Shown: positions 25,905 through 34,301, numbered from the stretch's first letter. The stretch is 55,938 nucleotides of DNA from Bacteroidales bacterium (GCA_019038645.1 JAHOYT010000004.1:1-55938); one strand, 5' to 3'. Made by a program: numbers and translations. Notes: generated by a model from the sequence alone, not told the origin.

Positions 25905-26765
25905 TCAGTTATTATTTTTTAAATTTATAATGTAGTTCTTAACGTTTTGAAGTTCCTTTTTAACCTCTGGTAATTCAGTATAAACTAACTCTCCTTTTGA
26001 ATATAATTCAGCCACTTTTCGGCTATTAGGTATTTTTGCAAGAATTGGAATATTATCTTCTTCACAATAATCAAGCACATCATCATTACCAACACCATAA
26101 CGATTAATTACAACTCCGAAATCCTTTTGTAGTTCTTTCATTGTTTCAACCGCAAGTTTCAGGTCATGCAAACCAAAAGGGGTTGGTTCAGTAACTAAAA
26201 TTACAAAATCAACATCTTTTGTTGCCTCTATAACAGGGCACGATGTTCCCGGAGGTGCATCAAATATTTTTACAGTATTCTTATTAAAAGCTTTATCAAC
26301 ATATTCATTTGTTTGGGCAATTAACGGAACAGCTTGCTCCTGACCTATATCCAGGCGACTTTCAATAAATGAAATATTTTTATTTTCAAATTGTTTTAAA
26401 AGCCCCATTCTTTGTGTTATCATTGGTAAAGATGAAGTAGGGCATAATTCGGAGCATGCATAACAACTATGACATAATTCAGGGAACACTAATATTTGAG
26501 GGCCCAATTGAATTACAGCATGAAAATTACATACTTTCTGACATTCACCACATAAAGTACAGGTATCTTCTTTCCATTCAGGAATCATCTTGTACTTTAT
26601 TTCTTCTTTTACTAATTCACCTTTAATAAATAAACCCGAATTTGGTTCTTCTACATCCAAATCAGTTAAAACTACAGTTTCAGTTTCTGCAAAAAGAGCA
26701 GTTAAGTTTGTTGATAATGTTGTTTTTCCTGTACCACCCTTTCCGCTTGCAATTGCTATTTTCAT
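25905..26765 (-). CDS. MinD/Mrp-type ATPase with inserted 2[4Fe-4S] ferredoxin domain (first of pair)
   Basis: 286 residues with the same design as its neighbour: GKGGTGKTTLS near residue 8, CTLCGECQKVC and CHSCYACSELC (residues about 64-104), and IFDAPPGTSCPVI. The two ATPases are clearly homologous but divergent in their C-terminal thirds, so they probably form a heterodimer or act in sequence. One base separates the two genes. Confidence 0.92.
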   Translation of the reverse strand: MKIAIASGKGGTGKTTLSTNLTALFAETETVVLTDLDVEEPNSGLFIKGELVKEEIKYKMIPEWKEDTCTLCGECQKVCNFHAVIQLGPQILVFPELCHSCYACSELCPTSSLPMITQRMGLLKQFENKNISFIESRLDIGQEQAVPLIAQTNEYVDKAFNKNTVKIFDAPPGTSCPVIEATKDVDFVILVTEPTPFGLHDLKLAVETMKELQKDFGVVINRYGVGNDDVLDYCEEDNIPILAKIPNSRKVAELYSKGELVYTELPEVKKELQNVKNYIINLKNNN

Positions 26766-26782
26766 TTTCTGTTAACATTAAT

Positions 26783-27121
26783 CTAATGGTCACATAAATT
26801 TTGACCAGTTTTTAACTGATCATTTAAATAATGCTCAACTAACTCCGAAGGAGAACCATCCTGTACACCCATATGAACTTCAATATTATTCTGTGCAAAT
26901 AAATCCTGAGCTTTTTGCCCCATTCCACCAGCAATTATTACATGTACACCAATATCTGCCAGAAATTTAGGATAAACACCTGGCTGATGTACAGGCGGGG
27001 TTACAAATTCTTCATTTACAACTTTGTTTTCTTCCACATCGACAATTGCAAATTTTTCACAATGTCCAAAATGTGCTGTTAATTGATTACCTACAGTTGG
27101 TATAGCAAATTTCATTTTCAT
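26783..27121 (-). CDS. NifX/orange-protein-like cluster-binding protein (copy D)
   Basis: 112 residues. The motif FAIPTVGNQLTAHFGHCEKFAIVDV includes the AHFGHC segment typical of the NifB/NifX family, with HVIIAGGMGQKAQDLFAQNNIEVHMG as the core. It is the most canonical of the four copies. It lies 17 bases upstream of the ATPase pair. Confidence 0.92.
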   Translation of the reverse strand: MKMKFAIPTVGNQLTAHFGHCEKFAIVDVEENKVVNEEFVTPPVHQPGVYPKFLADIGVHVIIAGGMGQKAQDLFAQNNIEVHMGVQDGSPSELVEHYLNDQLKTGQNLCDH

Positions 27122-27141
27122 TATTTTCTATTCTTTTAGCT

Positions 27142-27157
27142 TGCCTGTTGGCAGGCA
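27142..27157. repeat. Palindrome-family copy between two operon genes
   Basis: TGCCTGTTGGCAGGCA differs from the consensus palindrome TGCCTGCCGGCAGGCA only by TT for CC at the centre. It lies in the 51-base gap between the ferredoxin and NifX copy D genes. Confidence 0.7.
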
Positions 27158-27172
27158 GATTATTATTTTAAA

Positions 27173-27361
27173 TTAACTGTGTATTATTGCTCTCACAGGA
27201 CAAACATTTTCCCCTTGTATTGCACATTCCATTAAATCATCGGATACAGATTCAGTAACTACTTTTGCAACATGATTGTTATCCATTTGATATACATTTG
27301 GACAAACAGCCTCGCAAACACCACATCCGCGACATAATTCACTTTTTACTTTAAATTTCAT
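27173..27361 (-). CDS. Small [4Fe-4S] ferredoxin
   Basis: 62 residues. C10-x2-C13-x2-C16-x3-C20-P is followed by a second pair in MECAIQGENVCPVRAI, the pattern of single-cluster ferredoxins (the -x2- Cys of the second motif is lost). Likely the soluble electron carrier for the ATPases or the flavoprotein of this operon. It is 12 bases downstream of the zinc-ribbon gene. Confidence 0.9.
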   Translation of the reverse strand: MKFKVKSELCRGCGVCEAVCPNVYQMDNNHVAKVVTESVSDDLMECAIQGENVCPVRAIIHS

Positions 27362-27373
27362 TTTTAAACATTA

Positions 27374-27595
27374 TTATTTATTTAACAATTCTTCTCTTAT
27401 CATCGTTTGTCCACACTCCGGACATTTAAGTGTTGTACATTTAACGCCCTGTTGATGAGGAGTTTTTTCTCCGCATTTAGCGCAAACACAATAACCTCCA
27501 ACACCAAAACCTCCACCATTATTACGGCCTTTTCCACCACCACTGCCAAGTCCTTTTCCATTTCCTAAACCTTGTCCTTTTCCTGAATTTCTCAT
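27374..27595 (-). CDS. Gly-rich small zinc-ribbon protein
   Basis: 73 residues. The first 33 are mostly Gly, Lys and Asn (GKGQGLGNGKGLGSGGGKG) and are probably disordered. The rest is a zinc or rubredoxin-like ribbon: CVCAKCGEKTPH and LKCPECGQTMIREE. Comparable small proteins accompany NifX/DUF134 genes in anaerobes. Function unknown; possibly metal delivery. Confidence 0.8.
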   Translation of the reverse strand: MRNSGKGQGLGNGKGLGSGGGKGRNNGGGFGVGGYCVCAKCGEKTPHQQGVKCTTLKCPECGQTMIREELLNK

Positions 27596-27630
27596 GTTTA
27601 ATATTTTTATTCGGTTTATTAAAAGACAAA

Positions 27631-27711
27631 AAACAAGGCCATTAGTATAAAAACATTTAAACTAATCTAAACCATATAAAATGATATTTTTATTAGCTAA
27701 TGGTCTTGTTT
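27631..27711. repeat. 81-bp inverted-repeat element with 5-bp flanking duplication (mini-MITE candidate)
   Basis: AAACAAGGCCATTAG (27631-27645) and CTAATGGTCTTGTTT (27697-27711) are inverted at 14 of 15 positions. The element is flanked on both sides by ACAAA (27626-27630 and 27712-27716), as expected for a target-site duplication. The 51-base interior is AT-rich and non-coding. An alternative reading is a transcriptional terminator with a very long loop, since on the minus strand the second arm runs into T6. Confidence 0.55.
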
Positions 27712-27723
27712 ACAAACCATGGA

Positions 27724-28017
27724 TTAACTTAATTTCTCCAACTTTTTTTCTAAAGTTGATAATTGCTCTTTAAGCATTTTTACCTCTTCTTCAATTGTTT
27801 CGTTGTAAGAAATATTTTTATTCCCGGAATCAGTGAAATTTCTTCCAAAGCCCCTTCCGGAACCCCGGTTAAATCCTCTTTTAACTCCATTTCTCATTCC
27901 TCTTCCAAATCCGAAACCGGTATTCAATTCCTGATTTGAATTTCCTGAACAATTTCCCATTCCTCGACCTGTTAATGGCCCGGCACCTTCAGGTCCTGTT
28001 TTATTACCTCCTGGCAT
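27724..28017 (-). CDS. DUF5320 family Gly/Arg-rich protein
   Basis: 97 residues from the ATG at 28017; an upstream in-frame start would add 17 residues that belong to the overlapping gene's sequence. It begins MPGGNKTGPEGAGPLTGRGMG, the DUF5320 signature, continues Gly/Arg/Phe-rich, and ends in a coiled-coil-like helix VKMLKEQLSTLEKKLEKL. DUF5320 genes regularly sit next to DUF134 and NifX-like genes; function unknown. The start lies 14 bases inside the end of the DUF134 gene, so it is translationally coupled. Confidence 0.88.
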   Translation of the reverse strand: MPGGNKTGPEGAGPLTGRGMGNCSGNSNQELNTGFGFGRGMRNGVKRGFNRGSGRGFGRNFTDSGNKNISYNETIEEEVKMLKEQLSTLEKKLEKLS

Positions 28018-28474
28018 AATTACCTCCTTTGTTTTGATTTCTGTTATTACAACATTTACCATGACCAAAACCTCCTGCCAGATTCAAAATATTTTCTGAA
28101 TGACACGCAGGACATTCTGTTATCGTTTCATTAAATTTCATTCTGAACATTTGACCACAACTCTGACAACGAATTATATTGTTACGAAAATGAATATTAC
28201 CACCATCAATATTCAGTACTTTACCATTAATAACGAAGTCAGCAATTTTTTTACGTGCTTTCTCAATTAATCTTGTAAACGTAGGTCTCGATATTTCCAT
28301 TTCTCCTGCCGCTTCTTCGTGCGAAAGCCCTATGTGATCAGCAAGACGGAACGCTTCAAATTCATCAAGATTAAGTAGAACCTGATCCAGCGATACACCT
28401 CTTACACCAATGGGTTTAAAATCAGTAAACACTGGTGGTTCATGTACAATTCTGTTATTTTTGGGTCGTGCCAT
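28004..28474 (-). CDS. DUF134 family predicted DNA-binding protein, probable regulator of the cluster
   Basis: 156 residues from the ATG at 28474; longer in-frame starts lie inside the promoter. It begins MARPKNNRIVHEPP, the family opening. A helix-turn-helix follows, GLSHEEAAGEMEISRPTFTRLIEKARKKIAD (residues about 49-79), and then a zinc-ribbon-like C-terminus with CQSCGQMF and CPACHSEN plus a Cys/Asn/Gly tail. The sigma-like DNA-binding region with a metal ribbon suggests a metal- or redox-responsive regulator. It is the first gene of the 14-gene minus-strand run and has a textbook promoter. Confidence 0.9.
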   Translation of the reverse strand: MARPKNNRIVHEPPVFTDFKPIGVRGVSLDQVLLNLDEFEAFRLADHIGLSHEEAAGEMEISRPTFTRLIEKARKKIADFVINGKVLNIDGGNIHFRNNIIRCQSCGQMFRMKFNETITECPACHSENILNLAGGFGHGKCCNNRNQNKGGNYARR

Positions 28475-28500
28475 AAGTATTTTATATAAATATTCTGCTA

Positions 28501-28532
28501 CAAAGATATTGCACATATGTTCATAATGCAAA
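28501..28532 (-). promoter_or_regulatory. Consensus promoter of the DUF134-headed operon with candidate operator
   Basis: On the minus strand TTTG (28532-28529), 20 bases, then TATCTTTG (28508-28501): a perfect Bacteroidota -33/-7 pair, 26 bases before the ATG. Between the boxes lies an inverted repeat TTGCA-N13-TGCAA (28509-28531) with an inner ACATATGT palindrome, well placed for autoregulation. Confidence 0.8.
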
Positions 28533-28666
28533 TTATTATAGAATTTTTATTAATTAATTATCTGAATAAAATAATTTGTGATTAGATCTGAAAAAAGGAA
28601 ATTCTGAAAAAGAGCTATTTGCCTATACTTGCTTTAAGAAAGATTGTCGTTCTTCGACATGTGGAA

Positions 28667-29830
28667 CTAATTTATTACTCCGGATCCAATTAACTCATCA
28701 TTATCGTACCAGGCAGCAAACTGACCTGCGGCTATTCCACGTTGAGGTTTTTCAAAAACAACATACAATCCTTCCGGCTTTACTATTAAAGAACCTTGTT
28801 GTAAGGGTTGGCGATATCTAATTCGAACTAGAAAGTCTTTTGTCTCTTCTGTTTTTAGTTTTAAATCAGGTCTTACCCAATGCGTTTCATTGGAAATAAA
28901 TAAGGCTTTACGGTATAATCCAGGATGATCATCTCCTCTGCCAACGTATACAATATTTTCATTAACATCAATGGCGATAACATACATTGGTTTGCCAGTT
29001 CCACCTATATTTAAACCTTTACGCTGACCAATAGTATAAAAATGTGCTCCTCTGTGTTCTGCTATTATTTTTCCATCATCACGCTTGTATTGATATGCTC
29101 TTGAGATATCACTAAGCTCATCCGAAGTATCTAAATTATCATAATAAGATTCCGGAATTTCAACGATATCTCCTTTATTTGCTTTCAATTTTTGTTGCAA
29201 AAATGTTGGAAGATCAACTTTGCCAACAAAACAAATTCCCTGAGAATCTTTACGGGTTGCAGTTGCTAAGTCCTGTTCGTCGGCAATTTTACGAACTTCA
29301 GGTTTTAATAATTCCCCAATAGGAAATAACGCTTTTGATATTTGTTTCTGACTTAACTGGCATAAAAAGTAACTTTGATCCTTATTTGGATCAGCACCTG
29401 CCAGTAATCTGTGTATTGTTTCACCGTTTATTTCTTTAGTTTCCTTTCTGCAATAATGACCAGTCGCAACATAATCTGCACCTAAATTTATACACTCATC
29501 AATAAAAACATCGAATTTAATTTCACGATTACACAACACATCAGGATTTGGAGTTCTGCCTCTTTCATACTCCGAAAACATATACTCCACTACTCTTTTT
29601 CTGTAATAATCACTTAAATCGACTGTATGTAAAGGGATATCCAACTTTTTAGAAACCATTTCAGCAAAAAGCAAATCATCTTCCCACGTGCAATTGCTTG
29701 TTAAGGTAACAGAAGCATCGTCCCAGTTTTTCATGAACAATCCAATAACTTCATATCCCTGTTGTTTTAAAAGGTAAGCAGCAACACTTGAATCAACTCC
29801 TCCGGACATCCCAATAACAACTTTCTCCAT
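28667..29830 (-). CDS. mnmA: tRNA-specific 2-thiouridylase MnmA
   Basis: Thiolates U34 of Lys, Glu and Gln tRNAs. I start at the ATG at 29830 (387 residues, normal length), not the TTG 33 bases upstream, which overlaps a -7 box. The PP-loop GMSGGVDSS is at residues 7-15, the catalytic Cys100 is in NPDVLCNREIKF, and the second Cys is in DSQGICFVG. The C-terminal domain ends with GIAAGQFAAWYDNDELIGSG. It stands alone, divergent from addA. Confidence 0.97.
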   Translation of the reverse strand: MEKVVIGMSGGVDSSVAAYLLKQQGYEVIGLFMKNWDDASVTLTSNCTWEDDLLFAEMVSKKLDIPLHTVDLSDYYRKRVVEYMFSEYERGRTPNPDVLCNREIKFDVFIDECINLGADYVATGHYCRKETKEINGETIHRLLAGADPNKDQSYFLCQLSQKQISKALFPIGELLKPEVRKIADEQDLATATRKDSQGICFVGKVDLPTFLQQKLKANKGDIVEIPESYYDNLDTSDELSDISRAYQYKRDDGKIIAEHRGAHFYTIGQRKGLNIGGTGKPMYVIAIDVNENIVYVGRGDDHPGLYRKALFISNETHWVRPDLKLKTEETKDFLVRIRYRQPLQQGSLIVKPEGLYVVFEKPQRGIAAGQFAAWYDNDELIGSGVIN

Positions 29831-29860
29831 CTCAATACTTATTAGAAATAATTTCGGATG

Positions 29861-29868
29861 CAAAGATA
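29861..29868 (-). promoter_or_regulatory. Bacteroidota -7 box (TATCTTTG) before mnmA
   Basis: Exact TAnnTTTG on the minus strand, 31 bases before the mnmA ATG. No clear TTTG is seen at the expected -33 spacing. Confidence 0.5.
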
Positions 29869-29968
29869 TTATTTAATTACGAATTATATAACTGTTAACA
29901 TGTTAATAACATAATTCCTGAATAGAAATTATTTTAACTAATTTTATAGTAGATATAAAATACTTTAA

Positions 29969-32900
29969 GTGTCGCAATTAATTATATATAAAGCATCTGC
30001 AGGATCAGGTAAGACTTTTAAACTTACCGAAGAGTATTTAAAATTGTTATTCAAATATCCTGAAAATTATCGAAGAATCCTAGCTGTTACTTTCACTAAT
30101 AAGGCAACAGCTGAAATGAAAAACAGGATTCTGAGCGAGCTTAATAAATTAGATAAAGGAATTAAATCAGATTACCTTGAAGGGCTTAAAACCGAATTTA
30201 AATTATCAGAAGCCGAAATTAAACTCAGGGCAAATCAGATATTAACTCTGCTACTTCATGATTTTTCGAAGTTTTCAGTAAGCACAATAGATAAATTCTT
30301 TCAAAAAATTATCCGGTCATTTACGCGCGAAATTGGAATTCAACCTGGATATTCAATAGAATTAAACCAGAATGAAATTTTATTAAAAGTCATTGATAAT
30401 CTATTGCTTGATTTAGATGAGAATAATGAATTACGTGAATGGCTTTCTAATTTAGCATCTGATAAAATTGAGCAGGGAAATAAATGGGATTTTAAGGATG
30501 ATATCAAGAACCTTGCGCAGGAAATTTTTAAAGAAGAATATAAAGCATTTGATCAGCAACTCATAAAAAAAATGAGTGATAAAGAGTTTCTGAAAAAATA
30601 TATTCAGGAATTGCAGCAGATAAGATCTAAATTTGAAAATACCATAAATATTACTGCTAATAAAGCAATTGAATTAATTCAAACCAGCGGACTGGCAATT
30701 GAAGATTTTAAATGGGGAAAATCAAGTGTTCCCAATTATTTTAATAAAATAATCAATAATAACGATTATGAGCCAAAAATCAGAACTTTAAAAGGGACGG
30801 AAAGTTTCGATGAATGGTTTACAAATAAAAGCCCGCAGAAAGACTCAATCGAAAATATATTGAATAATGGTTTGTTTGACTTATTAGTTGAAACAGTTAA
30901 TTTTTATGAAAAAAATTATATTCAGTATTATTCATCGCTTGAAATTCTGAAATTTATTAATACACTTGGAATTTTAACTGATATTTCAGGAAAACTCAGA
31001 GATTACTGTGAAGAACAAAACCTATTCCTGATTTCAGATTCTGCAAAACTTTTACAAATCATTATAGATAATAACGATTCTCCTTTTATATATGAAAAAA
31101 CAGGAAGCATATATAAACACTTTATGATTGATGAGTTTCAGGATACATCGAAAACACAATGGTATAATTTCAAACCACTTATTAATAATAGTCTTGCACA
31201 AGGAAGTAAGAATTTGGTAGTAGGAGATATTAAGCAATCTATTTATCGTTGGCGCAACAGCGACTGGAAAATACTATCGGATGAGGTTCAAAATGATTTC
31301 TTGCAATTTAACCCGGAAATACAAGCGCTAAATAACAACTGGCGAAGTGGAAAAAGCATTATTGATTTTAATAATTCGGTCTTCTCATATTCATCACAAG
31401 TACTTCAGCAAAATTTCAATGGCGAGTTTACTGAATCAGAAAATTCTGAAAATCCCTACAAAACCAAAATTACAGATGCATATCAGGATGTATTTCAAAA
31501 GATTCCTGATAATAATAAAGATGATGGATATATAAATCATACATTTTTATCTGAGAAAGAATATGATTCGTGGAAAGATGAAGTAAAATCAAGATTGCCC
31601 AAAATAATAGAAAATCTACAGGAAAAAGGACATCGCTTAAACGATATTGCAATATTAGTTAATAGAAAAAAAGAAGGTCAGGATATAGCAAATACACTAA
31701 TCGAATATAAGAATCAAAGCTCGTCAAAATATAAATTTGATTTTATATCGAACGATTCATTATTTCTTGCTAACTCATCACTGGTAAGATTTATCATTGC
31801 GATCCTGGAATATATTCTTAATCCTGAGGATGATATAAACACATCATTTATTGCTTATGAATATAATTGTTATTTAAAAACAGATGAATTATCAAACGAT
31901 GATCTTCATGAGCTTATAAGAAATCACTCTAAAGAAGAAAAGGGCAAATGGCTTAAAAAAATATTTCCGGAAGAATTTATTGAATCATTAGATCAGATAA
32001 AGCAACTTCCGGTTTATGAACTAATTGATAGAATTACCAGATTATTTAAGCTAAATGAAATAAAAGCAGAACTCCCCTATCTAAAATCATTTCTAGATAT
32101 CGTGCTGGACTTTAGCAAAAATTCTGCTTCTGACATTCATACTTTCGTTAATTGGTGGAATGAAGATGGACAAAATAAAACTTTATCGGTATCGGAAAAT
32201 CAGGATGCAATTAGAATTATTACGATTCACAGCTCCAAAGGGCTTGAATTTAAAAATGTAATTATACCATTTTGTAATTGGGATATAGATCATAAATCAA
32301 ATCAAACTAATATTTTATGGTGTAAAACGGATGCTGAACCTTTTAATCAGTTGGATTTAATTCCGGTAAAATATTCGAAAAACTTAGTCAAAACAGTATT
32401 TAAACCCGATTATTTAAAAGAAAAATTACACGCTTACGTAGATAACTTAAATCTACTTTATGTTGCCTTTACCAGGGTTAAAGAGAACCTTTTTTGTTTT
32501 TCTCCTTTAAAGGATAAGGCAAAAAAAATATCGAATGTTGCCAATTTATTGTTCTTTACTTATCAGAATTACAAAAATTATACGACAGACAAAACTTTAA
32601 TTGATTTTACAGACCATTGGAATGCACAAACACCTTCATTTGAGTTTGGAGAGTTAAAGAAAGCGATGGATGTTAAAAAGGATTTACCTGATGAATTTGA
32701 AATTAATAAGTTTGAATCATTTGATATTAAAAACAAACTCCGGTTAAAATTACACGATAATTCGTTCTTTACAGGACAGGAAAGTGCTCCTTTCGAAAAG
32801 GTTAATTATGGTAAAGTGATGCACGAGATTTTTGAAAATATTAAAACCGAAAAAGATATTTCTCAGGCAATAGACAAACTTATTTTTGATGGAAAAATTT

Positions 32901-33223
32901 CACCGGATAAAAAACCTGAAATCAAACTAAAAATTAATGATACATTTAAAAACGATCAAATAAAAAGCTGGTTTAGTGATGAATGGCAAATAAAAAATGA
33001 AGCAGAAATTATTTTAGACAAAGGAAAAACTGCCCGACCAGACAGGGTAATCAGTAATAATGAAAAAATAGTTGTGATCGATTACAAATTTGGTGAACAG
33101 GAAGAAGAAAAGCATTATAAACAGGTAAAATCGTATATTGAAATTTTAAAGAAAATGGAAAATAAACAAGTGGATGGCTTTTTATGGTATGTTGATTTGA
33201 ATTTTATTCGAAAGATCGAATAA
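29969..33223 (+). CDS. addA: AddA-type helicase-nuclease subunit (UvrD/RecB family)
   Basis: 1084 residues from a GTG start; no upstream alternative preserves the P-loop position. Helicase motifs in order: KASAGSGKTFKL (Walker A, residue 8), MIDEFQDTS (motif II), VVGDIKQSIYRWRNSD (III), NWRSGKSIIDF (IV), TIHSSKGLEFKNVIIPF (V), LLYVAFTRVKENL (VI). The C-terminal nuclease domain has GKVMHEIFENI and the catalytic PDRV...VIDYKFG. With AddB it resects double-strand breaks to start RecA-dependent repair. It is followed by a YhcC-type gene and then addB. Confidence 0.92.
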   Translation: MSQLIIYKASAGSGKTFKLTEEYLKLLFKYPENYRRILAVTFTNKATAEMKNRILSELNKLDKGIKSDYLEGLKTEFKLSEAEIKLRANQILTLLLHDFSKFSVSTIDKFFQKIIRSFTREIGIQPGYSIELNQNEILLKVIDNLLLDLDENNELREWLSNLASDKIEQGNKWDFKDDIKNLAQEIFKEEYKAFDQQLIKKMSDKEFLKKYIQELQQIRSKFENTINITANKAIELIQTSGLAIEDFKWGKSSVPNYFNKIINNNDYEPKIRTLKGTESFDEWFTNKSPQKDSIENILNNGLFDLLVETVNFYEKNYIQYYSSLEILKFINTLGILTDISGKLRDYCEEQNLFLISDSAKLLQIIIDNNDSPFIYEKTGSIYKHFMIDEFQDTSKTQWYNFKPLINNSLAQGSKNLVVGDIKQSIYRWRNSDWKILSDEVQNDFLQFNPEIQALNNNWRSGKSIIDFNNSVFSYSSQVLQQNFNGEFTESENSENPYKTKITDAYQDVFQKIPDNNKDDGYINHTFLSEKEYDSWKDEVKSRLPKIIENLQEKGHRLNDIAILVNRKKEGQDIANTLIEYKNQSSSKYKFDFISNDSLFLANSSLVRFIIAILEYILNPEDDINTSFIAYEYNCYLKTDELSNDDLHELIRNHSKEEKGKWLKKIFPEEFIESLDQIKQLPVYELIDRITRLFKLNEIKAELPYLKSFLDIVLDFSKNSASDIHTFVNWWNEDGQNKTLSVSENQDAIRIITIHSSKGLEFKNVIIPFCNWDIDHKSNQTNILWCKTDAEPFNQLDLIPVKYSKNLVKTVFKPDYLKEKLHAYVDNLNLLYVAFTRVKENLFCFSPLKDKAKKISNVANLLFFTYQNYKNYTTDKTLIDFTDHWNAQTPSFEFGELKKAMDVKKDLPDEFEINKFESFDIKNKLRLKLHDNSFFTGQESAPFEKVNYGKVMHEIFENIKTEKDISQAIDKLIFDGKISPDKKPEIKLKINDTFKNDQIKSWFSDEWQIKNEAEIILDKGKTARPDRVISNNEKIVVIDYKFGEQEEEKHYKQVKSYIEILKKMENKQVDGFLWYVDLNFIRKIE

Positions 33224-33353
33224 AAAGCTACATGCTACAAGCTGCTTGCATTTTTATTTAAACTTGAAGCCTGAAGCAAGAAACTTGAAGCAGTAACAAA
33301 TAACACTGAAGTATAGTATTGAGAACAACACTAACAAACAGTAAATAAGCAAA
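33224..33353. repeat. Low-complexity intergenic tract with imperfect inverted repeat
   Basis: GCTACATGCTACAAGCTGC faces CTTGAAGCCTGAAGCAAG and AACTTGAAGC across a T-rich loop. The same words occur in the tracts at 15686 and 34302. Not coding. Confidence 0.4.
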
Positions 33354-34301
33354 ATGAACTACCCCTGGGGTCATAACAGAAGATTTAATTCGTATAGCGA
33401 ATACTTTAAGCGAACATTTGGTGAGCGTGTGCAAAAAGTAACCATTGATGCCGGTTTTACTTGTCCGAATCGTGACGGATCGAAAGGGACAGGCGGGTGC
33501 ACATATTGCAATAACGATGCTTTTAATCCTTCGTATTGCGTTCCGGAGAAATCGGTTACACAACAAATAAATGAAGGAATTGAATTTCACGAAAAGCGTT
33601 ATCGTAGAGCAAATAAATTTCTGGCATATTTTCAGGCTTATTCGAATACTTACAAACCACTAAACGAACTTAAAAAGATTTACGACGAAGCACTAAATAT
33701 TGAAGGCATTTCTGGTTTGGTTATCGGAACACGCCCCGATTGTATTGATGATGAAAAACTTGAATACTTCCGAAAGCTTTCTGAAAAGAATTACATCATT
33801 CTAGAATACGGAATTGAATCGTGTAATAATGATACTCTGAAAAGAATTAATCGCGGACATACTTTCGAAGAGGCTGTTGAAGCTTTAGAGAAAACAAAAA
33901 AGTATGGATTGAAAACCGGAGCTCATTTCATTTTTGGATTACCTGGAGAATCGAAGGAAGACATTTTAAACGACGCTAAATTGATTTCTTCTCTCCCACT
34001 CGATACTGTTAAATTTCATCAATTGCAGATTATTAAAGAAACAGCGATGGAAAAAGAATATAAAGAGCATCCTGAAAATTTTAACTTTTTTGAATTACCC
34101 GAATACATCGATTTTTTCATTCAGTTTTTAGAAAGATTAAATCCCGAATTTGTAGTTGAACGATTTGCAGGTGAAGTTCCACCGCGTTTTTTAGCCGGTC
34201 CGGGCTGGGGATTAATCCGGAATGATCAGATCCTGAATAAATTTGAAAAAAGACTGGAAGAACTTGACACATGGCAGGGAAAACTTTTCAATGAACAATG
34301 A
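33354..34301 (+). CDS. TIGR01212-type radical SAM protein (YhcC family)
   Basis: 315 residues. The variant cluster motif CPNRDGSKGTGGCTYCNN (Cys with a long spacing before CxxC) is diagnostic of the YhcC group. It continues with AYFQAYSNTY, VIGTRPDCIDDE, LEYGIESCNNDTLKRINRGH and the C-terminal ERFAGEVPPRFLAGPGWG. The enzyme is a radical SAM protein of unknown substrate. The gene lies between addA and addB, with roughly 130-base low-complexity gaps on both sides, so co-transcription is uncertain. Confidence 0.93.
   Translation: MNYPWGHNRRFNSYSEYFKRTFGERVQKVTIDAGFTCPNRDGSKGTGGCTYCNNDAFNPSYCVPEKSVTQQINEGIEFHEKRYRRANKFLAYFQAYSNTYKPLNELKKIYDEALNIEGISGLVIGTRPDCIDDEKLEYFRKLSEKNYIILEYGIESCNNDTLKRINRGHTFEEAVEALEKTKKYGLKTGAHFIFGLPGESKEDILNDAKLISSLPLDTVKFHQLQIIKETAMEKEYKEHPENFNFFELPEYIDFFIQFLERLNPEFVVERFAGEVPPRFLAGPGWGLIRNDQILNKFEKRLEELDTWQGKLFNEQ

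Noticed and set aside
19942-28532. Nitrogen fixation gene cluster
   Set aside because: The NifX/NifB-like domains and Fe-S ATPases suggest it at first sight, but no nifH, nifD, nifK, nifE, nifN or full radical SAM NifB is present; the content fits an orange-protein-like system instead.
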